Assembly (NCBI RefSeq): GCF_901827185.1
Contig: NZ_LR594672.1
Location: 124,001 to 188,000 of the forward strand
Origin: Variovorax sp. PBL-E5
GTDB lineage: Bacteria > Pseudomonadota > Gammaproteobacteria > Burkholderiales > Burkholderiaceae_C
DNA: 64,000 nt
Reading direction: 5' to 3'
Of the stretch, positions 1 to 7,350 are shown one piece after another. The position numbers and the translations under genes were made by a program. Below the pieces are notes generated by a model. It searched no databases, was not told where the DNA came from, and saw only the letters and a list, made by a program, of their open reading frames with translations. Numbering within the stretch: position 1 is the stretch's first letter; the number at the start of each line of letters is the position of its first letter.

Positions 1-83
1 GCGGGCCTTTTTCTCGCCTGTTCCCTTGGCCGGCTGCAGGAATAAGTCCGTTCGCTAAAGGTGGTTGACTCTGGAGCTGCCCA

Positions 84-398
84 ATGCAAAAACTCTTTCT
101 TACCCTGGCCATCGTGCTTTCCGCGACGGCCGCCCACGCTGACACCCTCGAAGTGAAGGTTGATGGGCTGAACTGCGCGCTTTGCTCGGACCAGATGCGG
201 GCGTCCCTGCTAAAGGCAGCGGACGCGACTGCAATCGAGCCTAAACTGGAGTGCGGCGTCATCTTCCTGGAGACCGAGAAGTCGCCAGTGGCCACGGAAG
301 CGGCGCTTGGCTGGACGCTGACAAGCCACGGGTTCAACTTGAAGAGCGTCGAGCGTTCGCGCAAGACGCTTGAAGAGGTCCGGAACCTAAAATGCTGA
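84..398 (+). CDS. MerP-like periplasmic heavy-metal-binding protein
   Basis: The 104-residue product starts with a clear signal peptide (hydrophobic residues 4-15, AHA cleavage before residue 20) and continues with a ferredoxin-like HMA-type fold. The metal site appears as GLNCALC, a CxxC pair in the position of the GMTCAAC motif of MerP and copper chaperones. The start has a GGAG ribosome site 7 nt upstream and a CTAAAG promoter-like box at 55-60. Its stop overlaps the start of the next gene by 7 nt, so the two are translated together. Family assignment is from the motif only; the cargo metal is unknown, and a third and fourth cysteine (ECG, C-terminal C) are not typical of MerP. Confidence 0.7.
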   Translation: MQKLFLTLAIVLSATAAHADTLEVKVDGLNCALCSDQMRASLLKAADATAIEPKLECGVIFLETEKSPVATEAALGWTLTSHGFNLKSVERSRKTLEEVRNLKC

Positions 399-760
399 AC
401 CGTGAAGGCGCTACGGTCGCCTGGCTAACGCTTCTTACCAGCAGCTCGACCCTGGTCTGCTGCGCTCTGCCGGCAGTCCTTGTGAGCCTCGGCGCGGGCG
501 CCAGCCTGGCGTCGCTTTTAACGGTCTTCCCTCAGCTCATCTGGATTTCCAAGCACAAGGCGCTCGTATTTGGCCTTTCGGCTGCGATGCTGCTCGTCGC
601 GGGCTACTTCCAGGCCAAGCCGGCCTCATGCCCGGCTGACAGACGGCTGGCGGCAGCTTGCGTTCGCCAAAAGCTGATTTCGAGGGTGGTGTACGGCCTT
701 GCGGTGGCCGCCTACGCGACCGGCGTGTTCTTCGCTTTCGTCCTGCCGCACCTGTTGTAG
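392..760 (+). CDS. MerT-like inner-membrane metal transport protein
   Basis: A 122-residue membrane protein with about three hydrophobic helices. The first carries a vicinal Cys-Cys pair followed by proline (VCCALP), the arrangement used in MerT/MerC helices to pass a thiophilic metal. A further Cys pair lies in the loop near residues 79-90. The gene overlaps the upstream MerP-like gene, so the pair probably binds a metal in the periplasm and moves it across the inner membrane. The order is the reverse of the usual merTP, and no mer regulator or reductase is nearby. It could be a transporter for a metal other than mercury. Confidence 0.6.
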   Translation: MLNREGATVAWLTLLTSSSTLVCCALPAVLVSLGAGASLASLLTVFPQLIWISKHKALVFGLSAAMLLVAGYFQAKPASCPADRRLAAACVRQKLISRVVYGLAVAAYATGVFFAFVLPHLL

Positions 761-770
761 TCGACTTCGC

Positions 771-1139
771 CTAGCGGAGCACCGAGTGGTCCGCCTCAGC
801 GGTGGCCATCTCCTGGTCGAACGCGGCATCGAACGTAGGATACAGGCGGTCTCCGACCCGAAAGCCTGCGTGCTCGGTAGACGTGGCTTCGGCCAGCGCC
901 CTCAGCCTGTCATAGCGTGCAGCTTTCGCCAGCAACTCCATCAGCGATGCGTCGGCGAGCAAGCCACCAGCTCCGGTTGCCTCGACTTTCCCGATGAAGG
1001 ATTCGGCCCTGCTCTGCAGCTCTCGCAGCTCAGGTGTCCAGCGCGGGGCGTGGATGGTTAGCTGGAAAGTCAGCTGTTTGAGCAGGGCCACGGGTGTGTC
1101 CGGGCCAGTGCCGGCGGGGAACGAAGCAAGATGGGTCAT
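771..1139 (-). CDS. hypothetical protein, probably leaderless
   Basis: The 122-residue protein is helical and charged, with no recognised domain. It ends 10 bp from the end of the MerT-like gene in tail-to-tail order. I chose the ATG at 1139 because CTACAC lies exactly 5 nt upstream of it, so transcription would begin at the A of ATG and there is no room for a ribosome-binding site. The longer frame beginning near 1205 would run through this promoter box and gives an unlikely N-terminus. Confidence 0.5.
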   Translation of the reverse strand: MTHLASFPAGTGPDTPVALLKQLTFQLTIHAPRWTPELRELQSRAESFIGKVEATGAGGLLADASLMELLAKAARYDRLRALAEATSTEHAGFRVGDRLYPTFDAAFDQEMATAEADHSVLR

Positions 1140-1150
1140 GCCCCGTGTAG
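1140..1150 (-). promoter_or_regulatory. CTACAC promoter giving a leaderless transcript
   Basis: Read on the minus strand, CTACAC is followed by 5 nt and then directly by the ATG of the gene ending at 771. The A of ATG takes the place of the A of AGGAC seen at other genes. Confidence 0.55.
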
Positions 1151-1421
1151 CGCCCGGCCAGGTGCTGTCGCGCGAAGATTCGTGAGCGCAAGGGCAGCCG
1201 AGCAAACGGCGAAACGGGCCGCGGGCGGTCCTCCGGCGGGGTCGGCCTTACCCGCCCGGCCTAGGAGAGGGCGCTCCAAACATCAGCGGCCATGGCGCGG
1301 CCAAACCCCAAAAAGGCGACCAGAGTAAGTAAACACTTCAATGCAAAGTAAACGGGCCACCAGGACGCGCGCCAAATGATGCCCGGCACGCGGCGCCAAG
1401 TTATTCGCAGGCCGTTGACGG
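1151..1421. other. intergenic stretch with no supported gene
   Basis: About 270 bp between two minus-strand genes. Frames here are arginine/proline-rich and look like GC-driven artefacts. I see no terminator or RNA gene. Confidence 0.5.
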
Positions 1422-1865
1422 TCACGGCTTCGCGGCGGCCTTCCTGGCCCAGAGGGAAACGGCTGCACGACGCTCAGGCGTGTTCGCAATGCGAGCCGCG
1501 AGCGTGGTGCTCGATGCCGCGTCCAGCGCGCTTGCCGCGCCCGCAAGGTCCGATGCCTGGGAAGGGGTGGGCCCTTGGCCGCGGGAGCCCGCAATCATGC
1601 CTTGGGTGTATTTGGCTGCGTAGGCTGCCGCTTGCGGCCGCGCACCGTCGAAGTTAATAGCGATGAGGCGGTCGATTTCGTCCCGAATGCCATTGGCATT
1701 TGCATCCGGTCCCAGAAGCGCACGCTCTGCGGACGTCATCGAACCCAGGGCGGGGTGGTTCGACATTTCCGGCACTACGCCTTTTACGTAGTCGTCGCCG
1801 GTGGCGGCACATGCGCTCAGAATGATGGCGGCGCCAAGCGCAAGGAGGATGGTCTTCATTTTCAT
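1422..1865 (-). CDS. lipoprotein with an EF-hand-like calcium loop
   Basis: The 147-residue product begins MKMKT, has a hydrophobic signal region and a lipobox LSAC, so it should be lipidated at the cysteine near residue 17. Residues DANANGIRDEID near 55-66 match the DxNxNGxxDxxD calcium-binding loop of EF-hand and dockerin repeats. The rest is alanine-rich and helical. The chosen ATG has AGGA 5-6 nt upstream; earlier in-frame starts lie within the promoter region. TAAAAT on the minus strand (1894-1899) is a likely -10 box. Function unknown; calcium binding is inferred from the loop only. Confidence 0.65.
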   Translation of the reverse strand: MKMKTILLALGAAIILSACAATGDDYVKGVVPEMSNHPALGSMTSAERALLGPDANANGIRDEIDRLIAINFDGARPQAAAYAAKYTQGMIAGSRGQGPTPSQASDLAGAASALDAASSTTLAARIANTPERRAAVSLWARKAAAKP

Positions 1866-1893
1866 GCTTCCTAAATTGATTTGCCTAAATAGC

Positions 1894-1899
1894 ATTTTA
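1894..1899 (-). promoter_or_regulatory. sigma70-like -10 box (TAAAAT)
   Basis: TAAAAT on the minus strand about 29 nt before the lipoprotein ATG at 1865. No convincing -35 box is visible. Confidence 0.4.
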
Positions 1900-1923
1900 G
1901 CACAAACGCGGCAGTGCCGCACT

Positions 1924-2793
1924 CTAAAACGGTTTGCCAGTCCGCTCTATAGCAAATCGCTCGCTTCGCTCAAGCATTTGTCGGGTCGGAGAATTGGCCA
2001 CGAGGCGGCCGCTTTCAAAGGCGGTGAGCAAGGCATCGGGGGCCAGTGCCTTGGAGACAAGCCACCCCTGCCCGTAGTCCCCGCCTAAGCCCGTGAGCAC
2101 ATCGAGCTGCTCTTGGGTTTCGATGCCCTCGGCGACAGTGGCCAAGCCGTTCGCTTTCGCTAGGCCTGTGACGAACTGAACGATAGAGCGGTCCCTAGCG
2201 CTTTCCATGATGTGATTGACGAAACTGCGGTCAATTTTGAGCACGGCGAGCGGCAAGCGCTGGAAACTGGCCAGGTTGGATGACCCAGTCCCAAAATCGT
2301 CGAGCGCAACCCGGGCTCCGACTCTGGCCAGCCAATTCAGTGCCGCTGCCGCTCGCTCAGCGTCGGCGATGGAAACGCTTTCTGTAATCTCGAGCAGTAC
2401 ACGACCGGGCTCAATTCCGGTATCCGTGATGGCCGCCAGGACGCTGTCCGCGTACGCGTCATCCTGCAGCTGCACCGGGGAGACGTTGACGGAGACGTAG
2501 TTGAGGCGCAAGCCTCCCTCATCCCACAGCAGGAGCTGCCTCGCGGCCTCCCGAAGCGCCCAGTCCCCGAGGGTTGTGATGAAGCCTGTGGCTTCCGCGA
2601 CCGGCAGAAAATCATCAGGCGGGACTAGCCTCTCCGGCTGCTGCCACCTTACCAGCGCCTCCACACCGATGACCCTCCGGGTCGAGAGAACGAAGATGGG
2701 CTGGTAGTGGAGAACGAACTGGCCGTTAGCCAAGGCCGCTTCGAGGGCGGCCATATCGGGAGAGGCGGCGCCGGGTGCGGAGGATGCTGTCAT
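1924..2793 (-). CDS. standalone EAL-domain cyclic-di-GMP phosphodiesterase
   Basis: The 289-residue protein is a single EAL domain with almost no extra sequence. All catalytic signatures are present: EAL at residues 45-47, NVSPVQL, EITES, DDFGTGSSN, LKIDRSFV, AEGIET and YGQGW. It should hydrolyse cyclic-di-GMP to pGpG in the cytoplasm and is expected to be active, since the metal-binding Glu and Asp residues are intact. There is no sensory domain, so its activity must be set by expression or partners. A sensor protein lacking an output domain lies at 27.9 kb. The start at 2793 has only a poor ribosome site; an internal Met at residue 14 is an alternative. Confidence 0.9.
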   Translation of the reverse strand: MTASSAPGAASPDMAALEAALANGQFVLHYQPIFVLSTRRVIGVEALVRWQQPERLVPPDDFLPVAEATGFITTLGDWALREAARQLLLWDEGGLRLNYVSVNVSPVQLQDDAYADSVLAAITDTGIEPGRVLLEITESVSIADAERAAAALNWLARVGARVALDDFGTGSSNLASFQRLPLAVLKIDRSFVNHIMESARDRSIVQFVTGLAKANGLATVAEGIETQEQLDVLTGLGGDYGQGWLVSKALAPDALLTAFESGRLVANSPTRQMLERSERFAIERTGKPF

Positions 2794-2877
2794 TCCCAGT
2801 GAAGCGACCGCGTTGGTGTGCGCTCAGTGCGCGAGCGGCAGATAGGGTCCCGGCTCAAGCCGCCTGGGGGAGAGCGG

Positions 2878-2904
2878 AAAAAAAAGTCCACCGAACGGTG
2901 GACT
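2878..2904 (-). terminator. intrinsic terminator
   Basis: A perfect 9-bp stem (AGTCCACCG/CGGTGGACT) followed on the minus strand by 8 T residues, just after the small gene ending at 2938. Confidence 0.9.
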
Positions 2905-2937
2905 GATGAATCATCTGCAATGGAGGCCGGGAAGCCC

Positions 2938-3108
2938 TCAATGCAGTATCTGTTGGCGGGCCCACTCCTTGACGACAAAATGGAAGGGCATTTCTTGCCA
3001 CCCACGCTCGTAGGCGAAGGCCACCATACGGTCGAAGTCGACGCTCGTGAAAGAGGCGGATTCGCGCGGCTGGGCGACCGGACGCGCTTGAACTGCTTGC
3101 TGGGTCAT
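2938..3108 (-). CDS. small hypothetical protein (56 aa)
   Basis: A 56-residue basic-aromatic protein with no recognised domain; its C-terminal half (FAYERGWQ...FVVKEWARQQ) looks like two amphipathic helices. The start at 3108 is preceded by the shared CTACAC-N5-AGGCA leader 27-42 nt upstream, and a strong terminator follows 34 nt after the stop, which makes this a self-contained transcription unit despite its size. Confidence 0.65.
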   Translation of the reverse strand: MTQQAVQARPVAQPRESASFTSVDFDRMVAFAYERGWQEMPFHFVVKEWARQQILH

Positions 3109-3134
3109 GAGGATTCCTATCGGGGAGAGTTGAT

Positions 3135-3150
3135 TGCCTTTCCCGTGTAG
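3135..3150 (-). promoter_or_regulatory. CTACAC-N5-AGGCA shared promoter
   Basis: Minus strand: CTACAC, 5 nt, AGGCA, then the ATG at 3108. Confidence 0.6.
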
Positions 3151-3172
3151 GAACAACCGCCCGCCAGGCCAG

Positions 3173-3204
3173 AAAAAAGCGTCCACTCAATAGAGCGGAC
3201 GCTT
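3173..3204 (-). terminator. intrinsic terminator
   Basis: A 7-bp stem AGCGTCC/GGACGCT followed on the minus strand by a T run; it lies just after the GHKL ATPase gene. Confidence 0.8.
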
Positions 3205-3210
3205 AGCGAA

Positions 3211-4893
3211 TCAGAATGCGAGGCTGAGCTGTGCCTTCGCCGCAGGATGGTCTTCAGTTGCCTTCTTCCGGCCGACGCTTGTGGGCTTTGCCGGCCGGGC
3301 GGGCAGCGAAATGCCACCGCGCTTCGCCAACCGCAAGTAGAGGGAGTTGACCTCTTCTGCGAGCTTCAACAACTTCCCGCCCTGGTACTGGACAATGTCG
3401 TGATGCTTTGAAAGGAACACCAAGTCATGTTCATGACTTTCCAAGTCGGCACTGTCGTGGCAGTACTCGTGGGTCAGCGTTAGAAGAAGCTCAAAGCAAC
3501 CCGCGACGCCCCTGGCCATCGCCTTCTGAAGTTCCTTGCGGCCCATCACGATATAGCTGGCGCCGTCGGTCCACGCAAGCGCCACATCCGACTCACCCGA
3601 CTGAAGCTCGCGCATGCCGGAGCTGCGCTCACCCGTCAGAAACCATTGGTGGAACTTCTCATGCTTCTGGCGCAACGCCGTGAGCATGCAAAGCTCCTCC
3701 ACCGGCAATTCCTCGTCAGCCGTGACCAGGTACGTTTCGGTGCACCCTAGTGCAAGCGACTCAAGGCTTGCCGTCAGGTGACGGAGGTCCATCTTGGTCC
3801 TGTCCTCGATGATGCCAAGCAGGTCGTCCAGCGAATGGACCCTGAAACGCGAGAGCGTCTCTTCCGCCAGCACAAAGGCCTTCCCTTCCCGGTGCAGCTT
3901 GTTTCCGATGCGACCGTGGCTGCCGCGGGCGACCGCCAGCCGCGAGGCATTAGAGAGGTCGGTCAACGAGCAGTGGCGGCCAGTCGCATCAGTGAAGAGC
4001 TTCACGTCGCGCAGCTCGAGTTCCTTGTCGGGGGGCAGGGTGCCATAGCTCCACTCTCGTGCCAGGAAGTCTCGCTCTTCCTTCGTCAGCGACACCTTGG
4101 ACGCAACCTTGTTGAGGCCGTACGTCTTCATGTGTTTTGCAATGCGGCGCCAGACTTCGCACTTGTGGCGAAGAATGTCGTTGCGCGCGAAGTTGACTTC
4201 AAGGGCCTGCTTCGAAACCACTAGGCCCCCAGTCCCGAACTCGTAGTTCGGAAACTTGCAAACCAGAACGCCCATGTTGTAGACCAGCAGGTCACCGGTC
4301 CGGACGATTTTGATGTACGCGTCGTCCGTTTCGGTGTCCCACTTCTGGTCTTTCACGTTGCGGCTGATTTCGCGGCCGTTCAACGTCACGGGAATCTCTG
4401 CAAAGCGCACGAGCTCAGAGAACTCGCGCACAACCTCGTCGAGAGCCGCTGCGCTCAGTGCCTCGTAGAGCTTCGCGTCGATGCGGCAGCCCTTCGATGT
4501 CGGAAGATTCTCGGTCAATTTGTAGCCGAGGTTCGGCTGCCCGATGATGTCGACCTCCATCTTGAAGGTGCCCGTGCGCCAGGTGTTGACCCCGAATGAA
4601 TAGAGTTGTCCTCTGCCCATGCGGAAACGGCCGAACCGGGCGTCGCCGTCCTTGTGGGGCGTGCCGAAGGTTTCGAACCACTTGATGATTTCGTCCTTGG
4701 ACTGAAAGCCGCGGCCGTTGTCCCGAAGCGTGAAGCTTGCTTCGCCGAGCTTGATGCTCACGCGGGTTGCGCCGGCGTCGACAGAGTTCATGACGCCTTC
4801 GAGAAGCGCCTTGCCCAGTGTTCCTGCCTGGGATTGGATGACCGATACGAGGATGTTGCGGTCCACCGCGAAGTCACGATTTTCGGAAGTCAT
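3211..4893 (-). CDS. GHKL (HSP90/MutL-type) ATPase with a C-terminal HExxH metallopeptidase-like motif
   Basis: The 560-residue protein has an N-terminal HATPase domain: the N box is in EGVMNSVDAGA (about 28-38) and the G1 box is DNGRGF (about 53-58), followed by a GxGRxxxxG-like ATP lid (RFRMGRGQLYSFG). This is the layout of MutL/HSP90-like ATPases used by several phage-defence and repair proteins. Near residues 475-479 the sequence HEYCH fits the zinc-protease motif HExxH, with ESHEHD downstream as a possible third ligand. I know no named family with this pairing. The start at 4893 follows the shared CTACAC-N5-AGGAC leader; a longer frame of 77 further residues runs through that promoter and is rejected. 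Confidence 0.75.
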   Translation of the reverse strand: MTSENRDFAVDRNILVSVIQSQAGTLGKALLEGVMNSVDAGATRVSIKLGEASFTLRDNGRGFQSKDEIIKWFETFGTPHKDGDARFGRFRMGRGQLYSFGVNTWRTGTFKMEVDIIGQPNLGYKLTENLPTSKGCRIDAKLYEALSAAALDEVVREFSELVRFAEIPVTLNGREISRNVKDQKWDTETDDAYIKIVRTGDLLVYNMGVLVCKFPNYEFGTGGLVVSKQALEVNFARNDILRHKCEVWRRIAKHMKTYGLNKVASKVSLTKEERDFLAREWSYGTLPPDKELELRDVKLFTDATGRHCSLTDLSNASRLAVARGSHGRIGNKLHREGKAFVLAEETLSRFRVHSLDDLLGIIEDRTKMDLRHLTASLESLALGCTETYLVTADEELPVEELCMLTALRQKHEKFHQWFLTGERSSGMRELQSGESDVALAWTDGASYIVMGRKELQKAMARGVAGCFELLLTLTHEYCHDSADLESHEHDLVFLSKHHDIVQYQGGKLLKLAEEVNSLYLRLAKRGGISLPARPAKPTSVGRKKATEDHPAAKAQLSLAF

Positions 4894-4923
4894 GTGTCTT
4901 GAGGCCCCGAAGGGCTGTAGTTT

Positions 4924-4939
4924 GTCCTGGTGCGTGTAG
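4924..4939 (-). promoter_or_regulatory. CTACAC-N5-AGGAC shared promoter
   Basis: Minus strand: CTACAC, 5 nt, AGGACAAACT, then the ATG at 4893. Confidence 0.65.
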
Positions 4940-5125
4940 CGAAAAGGACAAGGGCGCCTCAGTAAAAGCGCGTCCCCCGGAGCGGGGTCGGTGAATGCCG
5001 CCTGCGCGGCGAGGCCTGCCTTGTTACCGCGACGAGGCGCGGGTACAGCGGGGGGGGAAATATTCGACCGGCCACACAGTTCTTGTGGGGCCGCTTTTCT
5101 TATCGAAAGGGCACGCGTGTCCAAA

Positions 5126-5156
5126 GAAAAAGGGCCCGCGACGGTGTGCGGGCCCT
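5126..5156 (-). terminator. intrinsic terminator
   Basis: An 8-bp GC stem GGGCCCGC/GCGGGCCC followed by five T on the minus strand, after the gene ending at 5167. Confidence 0.85.
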
Positions 5157-5166
5157 GAAGGAGTGG

Positions 5167-5676
5167 TTAGCGAATTAGGCCTAGGGCGGACTTTTCGGCA
5201 TCGGTGAGCTTTTCCAGGCCCCTTTTTCGATGCTCCTGGCGTTCGAGCTCGGCTTGGCGCAGGCGCTCCTGCTCGGCGAGGTATTCGTCGAACCAGGTGA
5301 TGGCGCGGTCCAGGGCCGCGTCAATCTGCTCGAACTCGCAGGCCGCGGTGCCCGATTCGGCGTGCACGTTCGCGCGGCCGCCGGTCGACTCCAGGTGGAA
5401 GGACTGTGCCACGGCATCCACGCGGAAGTCGTCAAACCACCAGCTATACGCGTCGCGAAAGCCGGTGTGGTCGCGTGCCAGGAGGGAAAGCCGCAGGGCC
5501 TTCGCCCAGATTCGCAGCCACCAGACTGGGCGCTCGGTCTCGAAGCGCCCGATTCGTTCGGCTTCAGCCGCGGCTTCGGCGGCCTTGCGCTGGACCAGCG
5601 CGGCACTCCGTTCTGCAGCCGTGGGCTTGGGCTTTAGGGGCGCCTTGGCCTCGAGGAGAGTCTTGGAGGATGTCAT
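5167..5676 (-). CDS. hypothetical coiled-coil protein
   Basis: The 169-residue protein has a lysine/alanine-rich N-terminus (a likely coiled coil over residues 15-45), a tryptophan-rich centre (WWLRIW, WWFDDF) and a second charged coiled coil at the C-terminus (EQERLRQAELERQEHRKR). No domain recognised. The ATG at 5676 starts just after an unusually spaced copy of the shared leader (CTACAG, 8 nt, AGGACAAC). The longer frame to 5754 runs through the promoter. Confidence 0.6.
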   Translation of the reverse strand: MTSSKTLLEAKAPLKPKPTAAERSAALVQRKAAEAAAEAERIGRFETERPVWWLRIWAKALRLSLLARDHTGFRDAYSWWFDDFRVDAVAQSFHLESTGGRANVHAESGTAACEFEQIDAALDRAITWFDEYLAEQERLRQAELERQEHRKRGLEKLTDAEKSALGLIR

Positions 5677-5698
5677 TTGGTCGTTCTTTCGTTGGGTT

Positions 5699-5717
5699 GT
5701 CCTGATGCCCCCTGTAG
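5699..5717 (-). promoter_or_regulatory. shared promoter with longer spacing (CTACAG-N8-AGGAC)
   Basis: Minus strand: CTACAG, 8 nt, AGGACAACC. It is the one clear copy whose spacing departs far from 5. Confidence 0.45.
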
Positions 5718-5785
5718 CTATCGCATGGTCAATGGTGGAGCCGAGATGCACCACGCCTATATCCGCGCCTCCCGTGGCTGACTCG

Positions 5786-5801
5786 CTACACGCTCCAGGA
5801 C
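5786..5801 (+). promoter_or_regulatory. CTACAC-N5-AGGAC shared promoter
   Basis: CTACAC, 5 nt, AGGACCTG, then the exonuclease ATG 23 nt after the box. Confidence 0.65.
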
Positions 5802-5823
5802 CTGTTATCAGAAAGAGGCATCA

Positions 5824-6636
5824 ATGGAAGACTACGAACAACCCCCTGAGGAAAAGCTCCTCCTCATCGACGGACTGAACATCGTACGGCGCGTCTACGA
5901 AGCCATTCCGGCCGACGATTCGCCTGAGAAGGCCCAAGGCGCACTGCGCTCGTCGCTGGCTTCCTTCAGGCGCGCACTGAGCGAGCACCGGCCAAGCCAC
6001 GTACTTGCCCCGTTCGATTTCGGCGGTCGCACCTGGCGGCACGACCTGTACCCAGCCTATCGGCAGAAGCGAAAGCCGATGCCCCAGGACCTCCGAGCGG
6101 CGCTGCCTGAGTTCCGCGAGCGCATCAAGGACATCGGCATCCATTCAATCTCGGTCGAAGGTGTCGAGGCGGATGACGTCATCGGCACAGTCGGCGGCCT
6201 TTGGGCCAAGAGAAAGCCCGGTGCTGAACTCGTGGTGGTGTCCAACGACAAGGACATGACCATCATGCTCGCACAGGGCGCCCGAATCCGGGACCACTTC
6301 AAGCCGGAGTGGCGTGACGCCGCCTGGGTCAAGGCCAAGTTCTTCGTGCCGCCCGAGTTGGTTCATGACGTGCTGGCGTTGACGGGCGACGATTCGGACG
6401 ATGTGCCAGGCGTCCCCGACGTTGGGGCGACGACGGCGGGCCAATGGATTGCCAAGTACGGTGGCCTGGAGAACCTACTGGCTGCGGCAGGCGAACTGAA
6501 AGGCAAGCGCGCCGAGAACCTTCGCGCGCACGTCGACCAGGTTCGCCTGTCCCGGAAGCTCGTTGCGTTCAAGACAGACATCTCGCTCGGCCTGACCTGG
6601 AACCAGCTGCGCTACCAAGTTCCGGTAGCGGCCTGA
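5824..6636 (+). CDS. 5'-3' exonuclease / flap endonuclease (PolI N-domain, Xni-like)
   Basis: The 270-residue protein is a standalone PIN-like FEN nuclease. Metal-binding acids can be followed through the sequence: LLLIDGLN (Asp16), YPAYRQKRK (the basic arch/clamp), EADDVIG, SNDKDM and GDDSDDVPGV, with the last leading into the helix-hairpin-helix (VGATTAGQWIAKYGG). The length fits ExoIX/Xni or phage T5-type exonucleases. It should remove 5' flaps or RNA primers. It stands alone, with the shared promoter upstream and a strong terminator downstream, and has no DNA polymerase partner in the window. Confidence 0.9.
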   Translation: MEDYEQPPEEKLLLIDGLNIVRRVYEAIPADDSPEKAQGALRSSLASFRRALSEHRPSHVLAPFDFGGRTWRHDLYPAYRQKRKPMPQDLRAALPEFRERIKDIGIHSISVEGVEADDVIGTVGGLWAKRKPGAELVVVSNDKDMTIMLAQGARIRDHFKPEWRDAAWVKAKFFVPPELVHDVLALTGDDSDDVPGVPDVGATTAGQWIAKYGGLENLLAAAGELKGKRAENLRAHVDQVRLSRKLVAFKTDISLGLTWNQLRYQVPVAA

Positions 6637-6652
6637 ACTTTCCATCATTCCT

Positions 6653-6688
6653 GCTGCCCCGCTGAAAGTCGGGGCAGCCATTTTTTTT
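6653..6688 (+). terminator. intrinsic terminator
   Basis: GCTGCCCC/GGGGCAGC stem and eight T, directly after the exonuclease gene. Confidence 0.9.
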
Positions 6689-6736
6689 GGCTAAAACGCT
6701 TCGCTATTTTTGGAACTACATCTCGCGGAGGAGACA

Positions 6737-7255
6737 GTGTCGAATCGTCATGCCCAGAGCCGGCGTGCGTTCGTGGAGTTGGCCCGGAATCGCGGCTACG
6801 ACCTTGAGCGCAACGGGCACAACTACGCTAACAAACTGACGAACGATGCCTTCGGGATGTACGAAGCGGGCTGCCGACAGCAGTCCCCGGTATAAGAAGC
6901 CGGCCCCTGGACCGCTGCGCAAGCAAACGACGGCCCGGTATTCATCCAGAGCGACGACTTCACCCATGACGCCCGACTGAGCATCTCTGGAGACTTTGGG
7001 CATGACCGGGTTCGATTTGCGTATGCGGAGGAGCTGGCTCGCCGGCTCAATCGCGCCAGCGGCCAAACTGTTCAGCTGGACGGTGAAGTACCGTACGAAA
7101 GGCTTCGAGCCTATTTCCTCGCGCTCGCACGCGTGCTCGACGCCCTTGGCTTAGACGAGAGCCAAACCCTCCGCTACGCGCCGGAGTGCATAGCAGCCTC
7201 GGTTTCCGCCGCGCTGGAAGCCCGAGGCATCGCGCCAAATCAACGACTTTCCTAG
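6737..7255 (+). pseudogene. hypothetical gene interrupted by an in-frame TAA
   Basis: A GTG start (6737) with a strong GGAGGAG site opens a 52-codon frame that ends at TAA (6893-6895). The same frame then stays open to TAG at 7253-7255 for 119 further codons that look coding (RVRFAYAEELARRLNRASG, LRAYFLALARVLDALG) but contain no ATG or GTG start. The simplest reading is one 172-residue gene with a nonsense codon, or stop-codon readthrough, or a base-call error. No domain is recognised; the N-terminal half has an Asn/His-rich segment (ERNGHNYANKLTNDAFGMYEAG). Confidence 0.6.
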
Positions 7256-7300
7256 CGGCCCGTCGGACGCTCGGCCTCCTGGAGCTTCGTAGCCTACGGC

Positions 7301-7332
7301 AAAGTGCCCCCTGCACGTGAGCGAGGGGGCAC
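7301..7332 (-). terminator. possible terminator
   Basis: A hairpin GTGCCCCCT/AGGGGGCAC between two genes; on the minus strand it is followed only by TTT, so it is weak. Confidence 0.45.
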
Positions 7333-7350
7333 GGTTCGCAGAGATGTCTG

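Noticed and set aside
4894..5124. A 77-codon N-terminal extension of the GHKL ATPase
   Set aside because: It runs through the shared promoter and gives an unlikely sequence.
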